Shown: piece after piece, positions 1-10,479 of the stretch
Position numbering within the stretch: the first letter of the stretch is position 1
Layout: every line of letters starts with the position of its first letter
Assembly (NCBI RefSeq): GCF_020023385.1
Contig: NZ_JAIQCL010000014.1
Span: 1-64,000 of the forward strand
Length of the DNA stretch: 64,000 nt
Direction: 5' to 3'
From: Planococcus circulans
Lineage (GTDB): Bacteria > Bacillota > Bacilli > Bacillales_A > Planococcaceae
Position numbers and translations under genes: made by a program
Notes under the pieces: generated by a model
Database searches by the model: none
What the model was told of the DNA's origin: nothing
What the model saw: the letters and a program-made list of their open reading frames with translations, nothing else

Positions 1-10
1 ATGGAAAGAA

Positions 11-42
11 GTCGTTACCGATTCCGGTAACGGCTTTTTTTT
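11..42 (+). terminator. Intrinsic terminator of an upstream, off-window gene
   Basis: A 10-bp stem (11-20 with 25-34, one G-U pair) and a 4-base loop are followed by eight T residues. It must end a + strand transcript that begins before the window. Confidence 0.85.
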
Positions 43-139
43 GTTTGGGGAAAAAGAGAGTAGTAACCAATAAAGGTTTAGATGAAATTTAGGATTGAAT
101 ATGTATTGGAATGGGAAAAGCAAGAGAGAGGTGAAAATT

Positions 140-385
140 ATGAAGCCAGGTATATATAAAGTAGAAGCTATTGATAAAAGAACAGTCTTATTAAAGGGTA
201 TAGAAGAAAGTGAAGAACAGTATACCTTTCCTTTAGTTGATTTTACCCATAATGTCTCTGTTGGGGATGTGGTGGAAATTTGGCAAGAGGGGATTAAGTG
301 GAAAACTAAATATGTAGAAGAAAAGACAGAGTCAGTATCTAGTCATGCTAAGGATTTTGTGAAACGAATATTAGATCAAGAATAA
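140..385 (+). CDS. Small hypothetical protein, possibly DUF3006-like
   Basis: An 81-residue protein, starting at the ATG at 140 because a GAGAGGTG ribosome site lies just upstream; an upstream in-frame start at 95 lacks such a site. There is no signal peptide or membrane segment. A hydrophobic strand-rich N-terminal half, a central VGDVVEI turn and a charged C-terminal helix resemble small DUF3006-type proteins, but this is pattern memory, not a firm match. It stands alone between two intrinsic terminators, so it is probably monocistronic. Function is unknown. It is not part of the usual gene set immediately before ctsR in Bacillus. Confidence 0.65.
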   Translation: MKPGIYKVEAIDKRTVLLKGIEESEEQYTFPLVDFTHNVSVGDVVEIWQEGIKWKTKYVEEKTESVSSHAKDFVKRILDQE

Positions 386-390
386 GGTTG

Positions 391-428
391 AAAAGTCTTT
401 TAGCATCTTAGCTTTGAGGCTTTTTTTA
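391..428 (+). terminator. Intrinsic terminator after the small orphan gene
   Basis: An imperfect stem (391-403 with 411-423, containing wobble pairs and two mismatches) with loop ATCTTA runs into seven T residues. It separates the orphan gene from the ctsR promoter. Confidence 0.7.
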
Positions 429-455
429 TTGATCAATGCTTTCGATACATACTAT

Positions 456-485
456 TTGATATCTGTAAAAACCTTGGTGTATAAT
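456..485 (+). promoter_or_regulatory. SigA-type promoter of the ctsR operon
   Basis: TTGATA at 456-461, an 18-base spacer and a perfect TATAAT at 480-485. The CtsR operator begins 3 bases downstream, over the expected transcription start, which suits repression by blocking polymerase. Confidence 0.8.
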
Positions 486-487
486 TA

Positions 488-517
488 AGTCAAATATAGT
501 CAAAGTCAATTTTGACA
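488..517 (+). promoter_or_regulatory. CtsR operator (direct heptad repeat plus inverted half-site)
   Basis: AGTCAAA (488-494), TAT, AGTCAAA (498-504) matches the CtsR consensus of two RGTCAAA heptads separated by three bases. A further inverted heptad-like TTTGACA lies at 511-517. The position between the -10 box and the ctsR start indicates autoregulation of ctsR-mcsA-mcsB-clpC. Confidence 0.88.
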
Positions 518-543
518 TATTATGTATCGAAGAGGTGAAGGCG

Positions 544-1014
544 ATGCGCAATATTTCGGACGTAATTGAAGGTTATTTGAAACAGGTTATCGAATTAAGC
601 GAGAGAGACCATATTGAAATTAAACGCAGTGAAGTAGCCGAAAAATTTCAATGTGTTCCATCTCAAATAAACTATGTCATTAATACTCGATTTACTGTTG
701 ACCGTGGATATTTGGTAGAGAGTAAACGCGGGGGTGGCGGGTATATTCGTATCAAAAGAATTAGGCTACATCAAAAATCAGATGTCATCGCAGAAGTCAT
801 TCAACGTTTGGAACATGGTGCTACCCAAGTAATGGCGGAAGATATCGTTTTCAGACTATTGGATGAAGAGATCATTTCTAGGCGAGAAGCGAAGCTGATT
901 TTAAGTGCTGTTGATCGTGCCACGCTGCTTTTGCCTCTTCCGACACGTGATGAAGTCCGGGCACGCATTCTTATAGCGATGCTTTTCACGATTAAATATC
1001 AATCGAACACATAA
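544..1014 (+). CDS. ctsR: CtsR, class III heat-shock repressor
   Basis: A 156-residue repressor of clp genes. The start is the ATG at 544, behind AGAGGTG; the GTG at 535 lies inside that ribosome site. The N-terminal winged helix-turn-helix spans roughly residues 24-70, including the conserved FQCVPSQINYV helix. The glycine-rich wing RGGGG (62-66) is the heat-sensing loop described for the Bacillus protein. The C-terminal half is the dimerisation and McsB/ClpC-contact domain. It is the first gene of a four-gene operon with its own operator upstream. Length and order match Bacillus closely. Confidence 0.97.
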   Translation: MRNISDVIEGYLKQVIELSERDHIEIKRSEVAEKFQCVPSQINYVINTRFTVDRGYLVESKRGGGGYIRIKRIRLHQKSDVIAEVIQRLEHGATQVMAEDIVFRLLDEEIISRREAKLILSAVDRATLLLPLPTRDEVRARILIAMLFTIKYQSNT

Positions 1015-1026
1015 AGGGGTGAAAAG

Positions 1027-1560
1027 ATGATTTGCGACCAGTGCGGAGAACGTTCTGCATCAGTAGTAGTTAAACAACAGCAACAAGGACAGATAATAGA
1101 GCTTCATTTGTGCCATATCTGTGCTGCTGAAAACCATAGTATTAATATTGCTTTTGAACAGGATCCATTGGCTATTCATCAGCTATTATCAAATTGGTTC
1201 CCTAATTCGCAGGCATCCATTAACCCAGTTAGAAAGGACGTAGCTACATGCCCTTCCTGCGGTTTCTCTTTCCCTAAATTTTTACAACTAGGAAAATTCG
1301 GATGCGCTTCTTGTTACGATGCGTTTTCACCACAGCTCAATGAAATATTCAAACGTTTCCACAATGGGAATACAGAACACACCGGTAAAATACCTGCTTC
1401 CTATGGTACTACCTTAAAAATAAAAAAAGAAATTGAAGAACTTCGTAAACAAATGCAGGTGTCAATTCAAGGAGAACACTTTGAAGAAGCTGCAAGATTA
1501 AGAGATGAAGTAAAAGTATTGAGTTCTAAGCTCGAGGGAGGTGCTCCAGATGGCAGTTGA
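1027..1560 (+). CDS. mcsA: McsA, zinc-finger activator of the McsB arginine kinase
   Basis: A 177-residue protein with two pairs of CxxC motifs: C3/C6 with C29/C32 near the N terminus, and CPSC with CASC in the middle. These bind metal in the family. The C terminus carries a UVR-type coiled coil, with the motif FEEAARLRDE. In Bacillus it activates McsB and helps target CtsR. Its start follows AAAGGGGTG 13 bases after ctsR. Its 3' end overlaps mcsB by 11 bases, consistent with coupled translation of the two partners. Confidence 0.95.
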   Translation: MICDQCGERSASVVVKQQQQGQIIELHLCHICAAENHSINIAFEQDPLAIHQLLSNWFPNSQASINPVRKDVATCPSCGFSFPKFLQLGKFGCASCYDAFSPQLNEIFKRFHNGNTEHTGKIPASYGTTLKIKKEIEELRKQMQVSIQGEHFEEAARLRDEVKVLSSKLEGGAPDGS

Positions 1561-2641
1561 ACGGTTTCTCCAACCTCGAGCAAGCAGCTGGATGGCAAAC
1601 GACGGAGAGAATGTCGACATAGCGATGAGTACTAGAATCCGGCTGGCGAGAAATTTGAATGATTTTAAGTTCCCATATTCTTTTACAGAAGACGAAGCGC
1701 TTAAAGTCGATAAAGAGATTTCATCTGTATTACTGGATAAAGGCAATGAATTGAACTATACTTTCAGCCATATCAGTATAGAAGAACTTGCTAAATTGCA
1801 AAAGGAAGTACTGGTGGAAAAGCATCTAATCAGTCCTTATCTCGCCAATAGCCAACATTCCAGTTCTGTTTTATTGTCTGAGAACGAAGAGCTGAGTATT
1901 ATGGTAAATGAAGAGGATCATTTGCGGATTCAAAGTCTGCAATCAGGGTTTCATCTTCAAAACGCCTATAAGCTAGCCAACGAGTTAGACTCTCTATTAG
2001 AAAAGAATTTGTCGTATGCATTTCACGAAAAATACGGCTACTTAACCAGTTGTCCCACTAATGTAGGTACAGGGATGAGAGCATCGGTCATGCTCCATTT
2101 GCCTGCTTTGACGATGTCACATCAAATTCAGCGAATCATACCTGCAATTTCAAGGCTCGGTATGGTGGTTCGCGGTATCTATGGTGAGGGCAGCGAGGCA
2201 TTAGGGAATGTTTATCAAATATCGAACCAATTGACGCTTGGTAAATCCGAGTACGAAATTCTTCAGGACCTAGAGAATATGACGGAACAGATTATCCAGC
2301 AGGAACGCAAGGCGCGGGAGGCAATTGTTCTGAATTCGCCGTTGGTGTTGGAAGATCGTGTCTATCGTTCTCTTGGTACTCTTACCCATTCAAGACTGCT
2401 GACGACGGAAGAAGCTGCTACTTGTTTGTCAGATGTTCGATTGGGTATTGATTTAAAGATGATCCAAGATGTAGACATGTCGATTTTGAATGAATTGATG
2501 ATTTTTATGCAGCCGGCATTCCTGCAGCAATATGCAGATAAGCCGCTGCAGCCGAAAGAACGCGATTTTGCCCGGGCGAAGCTGTTCCGGGAGCGATTGA
2601 ATAAAGAAGGTATAAATAGTGAAGGAGAGGATCTTGCATGA
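1550..2641 (+). CDS. mcsB: McsB, protein-arginine kinase
   Basis: A 363-residue ATP:guanido phosphotransferase-family enzyme that phosphorylates arginines on proteins. In Bacillus phospho-arginine marks substrates for ClpC-ClpP. The start is the ATG at 1550, placed 8 bases after GGAGG; the GTG at 1541 overlaps that site. Visible family motifs are the N-terminal STRIRLARN, the NEEDHLRI nucleotide/phosphate segment and [13 protein letters not shown] with the active-site cysteine. Length equals the usual Bacillus length. It overlaps both neighbours, mcsA by 11 bases and clpC by 4. Confidence 0.96.
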   Translation: MAVERFLQPRASSWMANDGENVDIAMSTRIRLARNLNDFKFPYSFTEDEALKVDKEISSVLLDKGNELNYTFSHISIEELAKLQKEVLVEKHLISPYLANSQHSSSVLLSENEELSIMVNEEDHLRIQSLQSGFHLQNAYKLANELDSLLEKNLSYAFHEKYGYLTSCPTNVGTGMRASVMLHLPALTMSHQIQRIIPAISRLGMVVRGIYGEGSEALGNVYQISNQLTLGKSEYEILQDLENMTEQIIQQERKAREAIVLNSPLVLEDRVYRSLGTLTHSRLLTTEEAATCLSDVRLGIDLKMIQDVDMSILNELMIFMQPAFLQQYADKPLQPKERDFARAKLFRERLNKEGINSEGEDLA

Positions 2642-5100
2642 TGTTTAATCGATTTACACAACGCGCACAAAAAGTTCTTCAGTTAGCTCAAGAAGAGGCC
2701 ATTCGTATGAAACATGAATCAATCGGTACAGAGCATATTCTTCTTGGTTTAATTCGCGAAGGTGGCGGTATTGCCGCTAAAGCTCTGGAAGCGATTGAAG
2801 TAAATACACAGTTGATCGAAGAAGGCGTGAAGGAGCTTGTCGGAGTCGGCGAAAAAGATGTTGGCCCGATTGTCCATTACACGCCGAGAGCGAAAAAAGT
2901 GATTGAATTGTCAGTTGATGAGTCTCGTAAATTGGGGCATTCTTATATTGGTACAGAGCATTTGCTGTTGGCGTTGATCCGTGAAGGTGAAGGCGTTGCA
3001 GCGCGTGTGTTAGGAAATGCGGGTGTCAGCTTGAATAAGGCGCGCCAGCAGGTGTTGCAGCTTTTAGGCAACAATGAGCAGGCATCTACAGGCACAAGCC
3101 CAAATGCTTCGGCAAATACGCCGACATTGGATGGTTTGGCACGTGATTTGACGCAGGTAGCCCGTGAAGGCGGATTGGATCCGGTCATTGGCCGTAGTGA
3201 TGAAATTACGCGTGTGATTGAAGTATTAAGCCGCAGAACAAAAAACAACCCTGTATTGATCGGGGAACCTGGTGTTGGTAAAACAGCGATTGCTGAAGGA
3301 TTGGCTCAACAGATTGTCAACAATGAAATTCCGGAAACCCTGCGCGACAAACGCGTTATGGTACTGGATATGGGTACAGTGGTTGCCGGAACGAAATACC
3401 GTGGTGAGTTCGAAGATCGCTTGAAAAAAGTGATGGACGAAATTCGCCAGGCAGGCAATGTTATCCTTTTCATTGATGAGCTTCATACATTAATTGGGGC
3501 AGGTGGGGCAGAAGGTGCGATTGATGCATCCAATATCCTGAAACCGTCGTTGTCTCGCGGTGAGCTTCAATGTATCGGTGCTACGACTTTGGATGAGTAC
3601 CGCAAGTATATTGAAAAAGACGCGGCTCTTGAACGCCGTTTCCAACCGATTCAAGTGGACGAGCCTACTGTGGACGAGTCCATTCAGATTATCCGTGGAC
3701 TGCGTGATCGCTATGAAGCACATCACCGTGTGAAAATTACGGATGAAGCGATTGAAGCTGCAGCTAAAATGTCAGACCGCTACATTTCGGATCGTTTCTT
3801 GCCGGATAAAGCGATTGATTTGATTGACGAGGCGGGCTCCAAAGTAAGACTTCGTTCGTACACGACTCCACCGGATTTGAAAGAGTTGGAAGAGCGCCTA
3901 GAAGCTGCACGTTCAGAAAAAAATGAAGCGGTGCAAAGCCAGGAATTTGAAAAAGCAGCGTCGCTTCGGGATGCAGAACAGAAGCTGCAGAACCAATTAG
4001 ACAAAACGAAGAAAGAATGGAAAGAAAAACAAGGAAAAGAAGAGTCTGAAGTGACAGTGGAAGATATCGCGAAAGTCGTTTCCATGTGGACCGGCATTCC
4101 GGTTTCGAAACTGGCGCAAACAGAGTCCGATAAATTGTTGAACTTAGAGTCCATTCTCCATAACCGTGTCATCGGCCAGAATGAGGCTGTCACATCCATT
4201 TCAAAAGCCATTCGCCGTGCACGTGCAGGGTTGAAAGATCCAAAACGTCCAATCGGATCATTCATTTTCCTTGGTCCAACTGGAGTTGGTAAAACCGAGT
4301 TGGCTCGAGCGCTGGCTGAATCCATGTTCGGGGATGAAGAAGCGATGATCCGTATCGATATGTCCGAGTATATGGAAAGACATTCGACTTCACGTCTGGT
4401 CGGGTCGCCTCCAGGATATGTAGGTTATGAAGAAGGTGGACAGCTGACAGAGAAAGTTCGCAGAAAACCATACTCAGTTGTGCTGCTTGATGAAATTGAA
4501 AAAGCTCACCCTGACGTATTCAATATTCTCCTGCAGGTTCTTGAAGACGGACGATTAACCGATTCAAAAGGCCGCAGAGTCGATTTCCGCAACACTGTCA
4601 TCATCATGACTTCAAACGTTGGTGCAGAAGAGTTGAAATACAACAAATATGTTGGTTTCAATTTAGATGATGCAAAATCGGATTATAAAGACATGAAGGG
4701 CAAAATGCTTGCTGAATTGAAAAAAGCATTCCGCCCAGAATTCTTGAACCGTGTAGATGACATGATCGTCTTCCATTCTCTTGAAAAAGAGAACTTAAGA
4801 GAGATTGTGAACTTGATGACGAAACAATTGGTTGATCGCTTGAAAGAGCAGGATATCGATTTGGAGTTGACTGACGCAGCGCTTGAAAAAGTGGCCAAAG
4901 AGGGATATGACCCAGAGTACGGGGCACGCCCACTTCGTCGTTCTCTTCAAAAAAATGTTGAAGACCGTTTGTCAGAAGAGTTGTTAAAAGGTACAGCATT
5001 ATCGGGCCAACGTATTATCTTCGATGTAAAGGACGATGACTTCATTGTTCGCACAAAAGAGACAGAAGAAGCGAAAGAAGCGGTAGTGGAAAAACAATAA
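2638..5100 (+). CDS. clpC: ClpC, AAA+ unfoldase of the ClpCP protease
   Basis: An 820-residue Hsp100 ATPase. Two Clp N repeats occupy about residues 1-150. The first AAA domain has Walker A GEPGVGKT and [12 protein letters not shown]-like middle domain, with [13 protein letters not shown], is typical of ClpC and binds adaptors. The second AAA domain has GPTGVGKTE and [12 protein letters not shown], followed by the D2-small domain. It unfolds arginine-phosphorylated or adaptor-delivered proteins for ClpP. The MMF start at 2638 overlaps the mcsB stop as in Bacillus. It is the last gene before a strong terminator. Confidence 0.97.
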   Translation: MMFNRFTQRAQKVLQLAQEEAIRMKHESIGTEHILLGLIREGGGIAAKALEAIEVNTQLIEEGVKELVGVGEKDVGPIVHYTPRAKKVIELSVDESRKLGHSYIGTEHLLLALIREGEGVAARVLGNAGVSLNKARQQVLQLLGNNEQASTGTSPNASANTPTLDGLARDLTQVAREGGLDPVIGRSDEITRVIEVLSRRTKNNPVLIGEPGVGKTAIAEGLAQQIVNNEIPETLRDKRVMVLDMGTVVAGTKYRGEFEDRLKKVMDEIRQAGNVILFIDELHTLIGAGGAEGAIDASNILKPSLSRGELQCIGATTLDEYRKYIEKDAALERRFQPIQVDEPTVDESIQIIRGLRDRYEAHHRVKITDEAIEAAAKMSDRYISDRFLPDKAIDLIDEAGSKVRLRSYTTPPDLKELEERLEAARSEKNEAVQSQEFEKAASLRDAEQKLQNQLDKTKKEWKEKQGKEESEVTVEDIAKVVSMWTGIPVSKLAQTESDKLLNLESILHNRVIGQNEAVTSISKAIRRARAGLKDPKRPIGSFIFLGPTGVGKTELARALAESMFGDEEAMIRIDMSEYMERHSTSRLVGSPPGYVGYEEGGQLTEKVRRKPYSVVLLDEIEKAHPDVFNILLQVLEDGRLTDSKGRRVDFRNTVIIMTSNVGAEELKYNKYVGFNLDDAKSDYKDMKGKMLAELKKAFRPEFLNRVDDMIVFHSLEKENLREIVNLMTKQLVDRLKEQDIDLELTDAALEKVAKEGYDPEYGARPLRRSLQKNVEDRLSEELLKGTALSGQRIIFDVKDDDFIVRTKETEEAKEAVVEKQ

Positions 5101-5107
5101 GAACATT

Positions 5108-5143
5108 CCGCTCGCCGGGGTTGCTCTCCGGCGAGCGGTTTTT
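5108..5143 (+). terminator. Intrinsic terminator of the ctsR-clpC operon
   Basis: An 11-bp perfect GC-rich stem (5108-5118 with 5128-5138) is followed by five T residues. radA begins only 21 bases later and may rely on read-through or a promoter I cannot place. Confidence 0.88.
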
Positions 5144-5163
5144 CTATTTAAGGAGAGGTACAC

Positions 5164-6540
5164 TTGGCTAAGAAAAAGACAAAGTTTATTTGTCAGTCGT
5201 GTGGCTATGAATCGGCTAGATGGATGGGGAAATGTCCAGGTTGTGCAGCGTGGAATACAATGACTGAAGAAGTCGAAATGGCTGCTCCTAAAGGAACACG
5301 CGGTGCTTTTCAGCATAGTGCATCGGTTCCTCAAAAAGCGACCCCGATCAATGCGATTGAAACACAGGATGAACCACGCGTAGAAACAGAATTGAGTGAA
5401 TTGAACCGGGTGCTTGGCGGCGGTATTGTTCCGGGGTCACTGGTTCTGATCGGAGGGGACCCAGGAATAGGGAAATCCACTTTGCTTTTGCAAGTTTCTG
5501 CAATGCTTGCAAATAGTGGGAACCGGGTATTATATATTTCCGGAGAAGAATCCATCCGCCAGACCAAGTTGCGGGCGGAACGTCTGGATGCTTCGTCTTC
5601 AGAGCTGTTCATCTATGCAGAAACGAATCTTGAATTAATTCATCATACGATCGAGGATGTAGCACCTGATTTTGTGATTGTCGATTCGATTCAGACGGTT
5701 CATCATCCTGAAGTGACTTCTGCACCCGGCAGTGTGACACAGGTCAGGGAAAGTACGGCAGAATTGATGCGGATTGCAAAAACAAAAAATATTGCGATCT
5801 TCCTCGTTGGCCATGTTACGAAAGAAGGCCAAATTGCGGGACCACGTATTTTGGAGCATATGGTGGATACGGTTCTGTATTTCGAAGGCGAACGCCATCA
5901 TACGTACCGGATTTTACGCAGCGTGAAAAACCGTTTCGGCTCAACCAATGAAATTGCAATTTTTGAGATGCTTCAAGGTGGACTCAAAGAAGTGTTGAAT
6001 CCGTCCGAGTTATTCCTGCAGGAACGGTCAAGCGGTTCAGCGGGCTCGACTGTTGTAGCGTCAATGGAAGGAACGCGTCCAATCCTGGTTGAAATCCAGG
6101 CTTTGGTGACACCATCAAGTTTCAACTATCCAAAGCGCATGGCAACAGGCATCGATGTCAACCGAGTGTCGCTGTTGATGGCAGTGCTGGAAAAACGTGT
6201 GGGCATGCTGTTGCAGGCTCAGGACGCCTATATTAAAGTTGCGGGCGGGGTTAAGCTCGATGAACCTGCAATCGATTTGGCTGTGCTTGCAAGCATTGTC
6301 TCCAGTTTCCGAGACAAGGCGCCGAATGTCTATGACTGTATCATCGGAGAAGTGGGCTTGACTGGTGAAGTCAGACGCGTATCGCGCATCGAGCAGCGTG
6401 TTCAGGAAGCAGCGAAGCTTGGATTCAAACGGGCCATTGTTCCCGCGTCGAATTTGGGCGGCTGGGATTATCCGGAAGGGATTCGCGTAGTCGGTGTAGA
6501 AAGTGTTAATGATGCATTAAAAGAAATTTTCCCACAGTAA
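5164..6540 (+). CDS. radA: RadA/Sms, DNA branch-migration ATPase
   Basis: A 458-residue RecA-like DNA repair protein that aids processing of recombination intermediates. It starts at TTG 5164 behind AAGGAGAGG. An N-terminal four-cysteine zinc finger (C10, C13, C24, C27) precedes the RecA core with Walker [10 protein letters not shown]. The RadA-specific KNRFG motif follows, then a C-terminal Lon-protease-like domain. Length equals the Bacillus protein. It is followed immediately by a short terminator. disA, normally the next gene in Bacillus, is missing here. Confidence 0.96.
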   Translation: MAKKKTKFICQSCGYESARWMGKCPGCAAWNTMTEEVEMAAPKGTRGAFQHSASVPQKATPINAIETQDEPRVETELSELNRVLGGGIVPGSLVLIGGDPGIGKSTLLLQVSAMLANSGNRVLYISGEESIRQTKLRAERLDASSSELFIYAETNLELIHHTIEDVAPDFVIVDSIQTVHHPEVTSAPGSVTQVRESTAELMRIAKTKNIAIFLVGHVTKEGQIAGPRILEHMVDTVLYFEGERHHTYRILRSVKNRFGSTNEIAIFEMLQGGLKEVLNPSELFLQERSSGSAGSTVVASMEGTRPILVEIQALVTPSSFNYPKRMATGIDVNRVSLLMAVLEKRVGMLLQAQDAYIKVAGGVKLDEPAIDLAVLASIVSSFRDKAPNVYDCIIGEVGLTGEVRRVSRIEQRVQEAAKLGFKRAIVPASNLGGWDYPEGIRVVGVESVNDALKEIFPQ

Positions 6541-6567
6541 GGAGGCTACATGCCTCCTTTTCTTTCT
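6541..6567 (+). terminator. Short intrinsic terminator after radA
   Basis: Perfect 6-bp stem GGAGGC/GCCTCC (6541-6546 with 6552-6557), loop TACAT, then a T-rich run. It lies directly after the radA stop. Confidence 0.7.
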
Positions 6568-6632
6568 AAATAGGGGTCATTAAAGCGTTTCAGATTTAAA
6601 ATGTGTATAATTATAAAAAGGAGGTGGAGCGC

Positions 6633-7727
6633 GTGTTAAGACCTATTATTCAAATTATGTTTTTGCTTATTGGTGCGACAGTCGGAATTTTATTATTGCC
6701 ATCTGCATTTGAACTTATTCCCCTTCTCGACAATCCATGGATCAGTAATCCTTACGTAGCAGCAATTGTTGGTGCTCTTGTCTTTTTCCTGTTATCTTTA
6801 TTATTTGTAGATTCGTTGATCAACTTCATGAAGTGGATGGAAGAGAAATTGCTTCATGCACCAACGCCCGATTTGTTGTTTGGTACAGTCGGAATGATCA
6901 TTGGTCTTGTAGTGGCGTTCCTGATTGGATTTGCTTTAAGTACGGTTGATATTCCATTGGTAGCGACAATAGCTCCCTTGGTACTTTCAGTAATGCTTGG
7001 CTATTTGGGGTTCCAGGTAGGATTCCAAAAACGCGAAGAGATGTTGACCATGTTGACACCTTCCAAATTCACACCGGTGAAAAAGCTGGAAGTTGAAGAA
7101 CCAGTTGAAAAAGTTTCTTATAAATTACTTGATACCAGTGTCATTATTGATGGGCGGATTGCCGATATCTCGGCAACCGGTTTTATGGAAGGCACGTTTG
7201 TGGTGCCGCAATTCGTTTTGTCTGAGCTACAGCATATTGCGGATTCTTCAGATACACTGAAACGGACACGCGGCAGGCGGGGCTTGGATATTCTAAAGCG
7301 TCTTCAAAGTGAACGGGTGGATGCCATTATGATCACCGAAGAAAATTTTGATGAAGTCAGCGAGGTCGATCTGAAATTGATGCGCGCTGCGAAAAAAATG
7401 GGCGGCCAAGTTGTGACTAATGATTTTAACTTAAATAAGGTATGTGAACTTCATAATGTTCCAGTATTGAATATCAACGACTTGGCGAATGCAGTGAAAC
7501 CAGTTGTAATCCCAGGAGAAGACATGCATGTAGTGGTCATCAAAGACGGCAAAGAACAAAATCAGGGTGTGGCCTATTTGGATGATGGGACAATGATTGT
7601 GATTGAAGACGGCAAAGGGTTTATCGGCCAGGCGATCAATGTCACTGTTACCAGTGTTTTGCAGACTTCTGCAGGCCGGATGATTTTCGCGAAGCCGCGC
7701 GACGGCAAACAAATTGCAACAAATTGA
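6633..7727 (+). CDS. yacL: YacL, membrane PIN/TRAM-domain protein
   Basis: A 364-residue protein. The start is GTG at 6633, behind AAAGGAGGTGG; the GTG at 6603 has no ribosome site. Four hydrophobic segments cover about residues 1-135. A PIN nuclease-like domain follows, beginning LLDTSVIIDGRI with the usual acidic residues, including TNDFNLNK later. A C-terminal TRAM-type RNA-binding segment ends the protein. The PIN domain suggests a membrane-anchored RNase, but the substrate is unknown. A TATAAT at 6606-6611 just upstream could be its own -10. No matching -35 is evident. Confidence 0.9.
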   Translation: MLRPIIQIMFLLIGATVGILLLPSAFELIPLLDNPWISNPYVAAIVGALVFFLLSLLFVDSLINFMKWMEEKLLHAPTPDLLFGTVGMIIGLVVAFLIGFALSTVDIPLVATIAPLVLSVMLGYLGFQVGFQKREEMLTMLTPSKFTPVKKLEVEEPVEKVSYKLLDTSVIIDGRIADISATGFMEGTFVVPQFVLSELQHIADSSDTLKRTRGRRGLDILKRLQSERVDAIMITEENFDEVSEVDLKLMRAAKKMGGQVVTNDFNLNKVCELHNVPVLNINDLANAVKPVVIPGEDMHVVVIKDGKEQNQGVAYLDDGTMIVIEDGKGFIGQAINVTVTSVLQTSAGRMIFAKPRDGKQIATN

Positions 7728-7743
7728 TAAAGGATGTTATCCA

Positions 7744-8439
7744 ATGAATTATACAGTCGTCTTGCCTGCTGCCGGCAGCGGGAAACGGATGAAAGCAGAT
7801 AAAAACAAATTATTGCTCGAACTTTTCGGCAAGCCTATTTTTCTCTATACCCTGGAAGTTTTTCAAAAGGACCCGAACTGTGAAGCTATTTGGCTGGCAG
7901 TGAAAGAGCAGGAGCGGCAATTGATCGAAGAATATGTAAAACGTTATAACATCACAAAAGTACAAGGTTACGCTGCAGGGGGAACGGAGCGGCAGGATAG
8001 TGTCAGAGCCTGTCTTGAAGCGATTCCACCTTGTGGCGTTGTTTTGGTTCATGATGCAGCACGGCCTTTCATCGATAGGGAAGTCATTGCACGTCTTGTG
8101 GAAACAGCCAATGCTTCTGGAGCTGCGATTGCTGGTGTGCCAGTCAAAGATACCATTAAAAAAGCGGAAAACGGAGTCATTTCAGAGACTGTAGACCGCA
8201 ATCAGTTGTGGACGATCCAGACGCCGCAGGCTTTTCGCTATTCATTGATTTTGAAGGCAGCGCAGGCAGCCCGCAATGATGGATTTATGGGAACAGATGA
8301 AGCGATGCTCGTTGAGCGCTTAAATTATCCCGTGGCTATCGTTGAAAGTACATACGAAAATATAAAAATGACGACACCGGATGACTTGATCTATGGAAAA
8401 GCTATTCTGGAAAGTCGATTACAGGAGGAACAAAAATGA
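7744..8439 (+). CDS. ispD: IspD, MEP cytidylyltransferase
   Basis: A 231-residue cytidylyltransferase making CDP-methylerythritol from MEP and CTP in the non-mevalonate isoprenoid pathway. The start is the ATG at 7744 behind AAAGGA; the TTG at 7714 would overlap yacL and lacks a site. Motifs visible are the N-terminal nucleotide loop PAAGSGKRM and VHDAARPF, which carries conserved catalytic-region residues. It is the usual length. It overlaps ispF by four bases (ATGA), so the two sequential pathway enzymes are translationally coupled. Confidence 0.96.
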   Translation: MNYTVVLPAAGSGKRMKADKNKLLLELFGKPIFLYTLEVFQKDPNCEAIWLAVKEQERQLIEEYVKRYNITKVQGYAAGGTERQDSVRACLEAIPPCGVVLVHDAARPFIDREVIARLVETANASGAAIAGVPVKDTIKKAENGVISETVDRNQLWTIQTPQAFRYSLILKAAQAARNDGFMGTDEAMLVERLNYPVAIVESTYENIKMTTPDDLIYGKAILESRLQEEQK

Positions 8440-8936
8440 TTCGAATCGGACAAGGTTATGACGTACACCAGTTGGCAGAAGGACGCCCTTTTATATTGGG
8501 GGGAGTTGAGATTGAGCATGATAGAGGGCTTCTTGGCCACTCGGATGCGGATGTTCTATTGCATACGATTACGGATGCAGCACTTGGTGCAATAGGCGGA
8601 GGCGATATCGGCAAGCATTTTCCTGATACGGATCCGGAGTTTAAAGACGCCGATTCCCGCAAGTTATTGACGCATATTTGGGAATATGTCAAAGAGCAGG
8701 GCTATGAGCTTGGCAATGTTGATTGCACGGTAATTGCCCAAAAGCCGAAACTGGCCCCTTATATTGAACAGATGCGTGAATCGATTGCAGGCCTATTGGA
8801 AGCAGATATTTCACAGGTCAATGTTAAAGCGACAACTTCAGAGCATCTTGGATTTACCGGACGTGAAGAAGGGATTGCTGCATTAGCGGTGATCCTATTG
8901 AATAAGCGCCCAGTTTCGCTTGATGTCCCAGAGTGA
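8436..8936 (+). CDS. ispF: IspF, MEcPP synthase
   Basis: A 166-residue enzyme that cyclises CDP-ME 2-phosphate to methylerythritol cyclodiphosphate. The N-terminal GYDVH motif supplies metal ligands (D and H). [10 protein letters not shown] and the [11 protein letters not shown] segment are family signatures. It acts after IspD and IspE; ispE is not in the window. Its start overlaps the ispD stop. The C-terminal tail is a few residues longer than in B. subtilis, a minor difference. Confidence 0.96.
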   Translation: MIRIGQGYDVHQLAEGRPFILGGVEIEHDRGLLGHSDADVLLHTITDAALGAIGGGDIGKHFPDTDPEFKDADSRKLLTHIWEYVKEQGYELGNVDCTVIAQKPKLAPYIEQMRESIAGLLEADISQVNVKATTSEHLGFTGREEGIAALAVILLNKRPVSLDVPE

Positions 8937-8976
8937 TAGAATAACAAAAGGATACGATAATTTAGGAGGAACTCAC

Positions 8977-10440
8977 ATGACACAAGAAGTACGCGTACGT
9001 TATGCACCAAGCCCGACAGGTCATCTGCACATCGGCGGCGCACGTACAGCATTATTCAATTACTTATATGCACGACACAATAACGGCAAGTTCATCGTTC
9101 GCATCGAAGATACGGACACAGCACGTAATATCGAAACAGGGATCATGTCACAGCTGGATAACTTGAAATGGCTGGGCATCGAGCATGATGAATCGATTGA
9201 TATTGGCGGGGAGTACGGTCCTTATCGCCAAATGGAGCGTTTGGATACGTATAAAGAGCATTCGGATAAGATGCTCGAAAAAGGCCTTGCCTATAAATGC
9301 TTCTGTACACCTGAAGAACTTGAAACAGAACGCGATGCCCAAAAAGCATCGGGCATCGCTGCGCCTCAATACAGCGGCACTTGCCGCAATTTGACTGCTG
9401 AAGAAGTTGCTGAAAAAGAAGCGGCAGGCAAGTCGTTTACAATTCGGGCGAAAGTTCCTGCTGCTGTTACGTATGAATTCAATGATTTAGTGCGTGGTCC
9501 GATTTCATTCGAATCCAAAGACGTCGGCGATTGGGTGATGGTCAAAACCAATGGTATTCCAACATACAATTTCGCTGTTGTCATTGATGATCATTTGATG
9601 AAGATCTCTCATGTGTTCCGGGGAGAAGAGCATTTATCGAATACACCGAGACAGATGATGATCTATGATGCGTTCGGCTGGGATTATCCGGGTTATGGCC
9701 ACATGACGTTGATCATCAACGAAGACCGCAAAAAACTATCGAAACGTGACGAGTCGATTATCCAGTTTATTTCACAGTACAAAGACCTGGGCTATATTCC
9801 AGAAGCTTTGTTTAATTTCTTTGCGCTTCTTGGCTGGTCTCCAGAAGGCGAAGAAGAGATTTTCTCGAAAGAGGAATTGATCCGTATTTTTGATGTGGAA
9901 CGTCTGTCTAAATCGCCATCAATGTTCGATAAACAGAAATTGATGTGGATGAATAACCAGTACATTAAGCAATTGCCGCTTGAAGAAGTGGTGAAATTAT
10001 CGCTTCCTCATTTGCAAAAAGCAGGCAGATTACCGGAAGAAATGACACCGGAACAAGCGGAATGGGCGAACAAGCTGATTGCGTTATACCACGACCAACT
10101 GAGCTATGGTGCAGAAATCACCGAGCTTTCCGAACAGTTTTTCACGGAGGAATTGTCCTACGGGGAAGCTGAAAAAGAAATTTTAGCAGCTGAGCAAGTG
10201 CCTGAAGTGATGACGGCATTCAAAGAGCAATTGGCTTCACTGGAAAACTTCGAACCGGCTGAAATCAAAGCGGCTATCAAGGCAGTCCAGAAATCGACCG
10301 GCCATAAAGGCAAAAACCTGTTCATGCCGATCCGTGTGGTCATCACCGGACAAATGCACGGACCTGAGTTGCCGGACTCCATTTCTCTATTAGGGAAAGA
10401 CAAAGCCATTGCCCGCGTTTCCCAATATGCAAGTGCGTAG
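8977..10440 (+). CDS. gltX: Glutamyl-tRNA synthetase
   Basis: A 487-residue class I synthetase. The start is the ATG at 8977, eight bases after TAGGAGGA; in-frame upstream codons belong to the spacer. The HIGH-type motif is [10 protein letters not shown] near the N terminus and the KMSKS-type motif is KKLSKRDES about residue 250. In bacteria of this group it is generally non-discriminating, charging tRNA-Glu and tRNA-Gln for later amidation; that is family knowledge. It lies 40 bases after ispF with no terminator between them. Confidence 0.97.
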   Translation: MTQEVRVRYAPSPTGHLHIGGARTALFNYLYARHNNGKFIVRIEDTDTARNIETGIMSQLDNLKWLGIEHDESIDIGGEYGPYRQMERLDTYKEHSDKMLEKGLAYKCFCTPEELETERDAQKASGIAAPQYSGTCRNLTAEEVAEKEAAGKSFTIRAKVPAAVTYEFNDLVRGPISFESKDVGDWVMVKTNGIPTYNFAVVIDDHLMKISHVFRGEEHLSNTPRQMMIYDAFGWDYPGYGHMTLIINEDRKKLSKRDESIIQFISQYKDLGYIPEALFNFFALLGWSPEGEEEIFSKEELIRIFDVERLSKSPSMFDKQKLMWMNNQYIKQLPLEEVVKLSLPHLQKAGRLPEEMTPEQAEWANKLIALYHDQLSYGAEITELSEQFFTEELSYGEAEKEILAAEQVPEVMTAFKEQLASLENFEPAEIKAAIKAVQKSTGHKGKNLFMPIRVVITGQMHGPELPDSISLLGKDKAIARVSQYASA

Positions 10441-10442
10441 CA

Positions 10443-10470
10443 TTGACTTATTGCGCTAACGGTGTAAAAT
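10443..10470 (+). promoter_or_regulatory. Promoter of the cysE T-box operon
   Basis: TTGACT at 10443-10448, a 16-base spacer and TAAAAT at 10465-10470, starting two bases after the gltX stop. It is placed so that the transcript begins with the T-box leader. Confidence 0.75.
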
Positions 10471-10479
10471 GAATTTACC

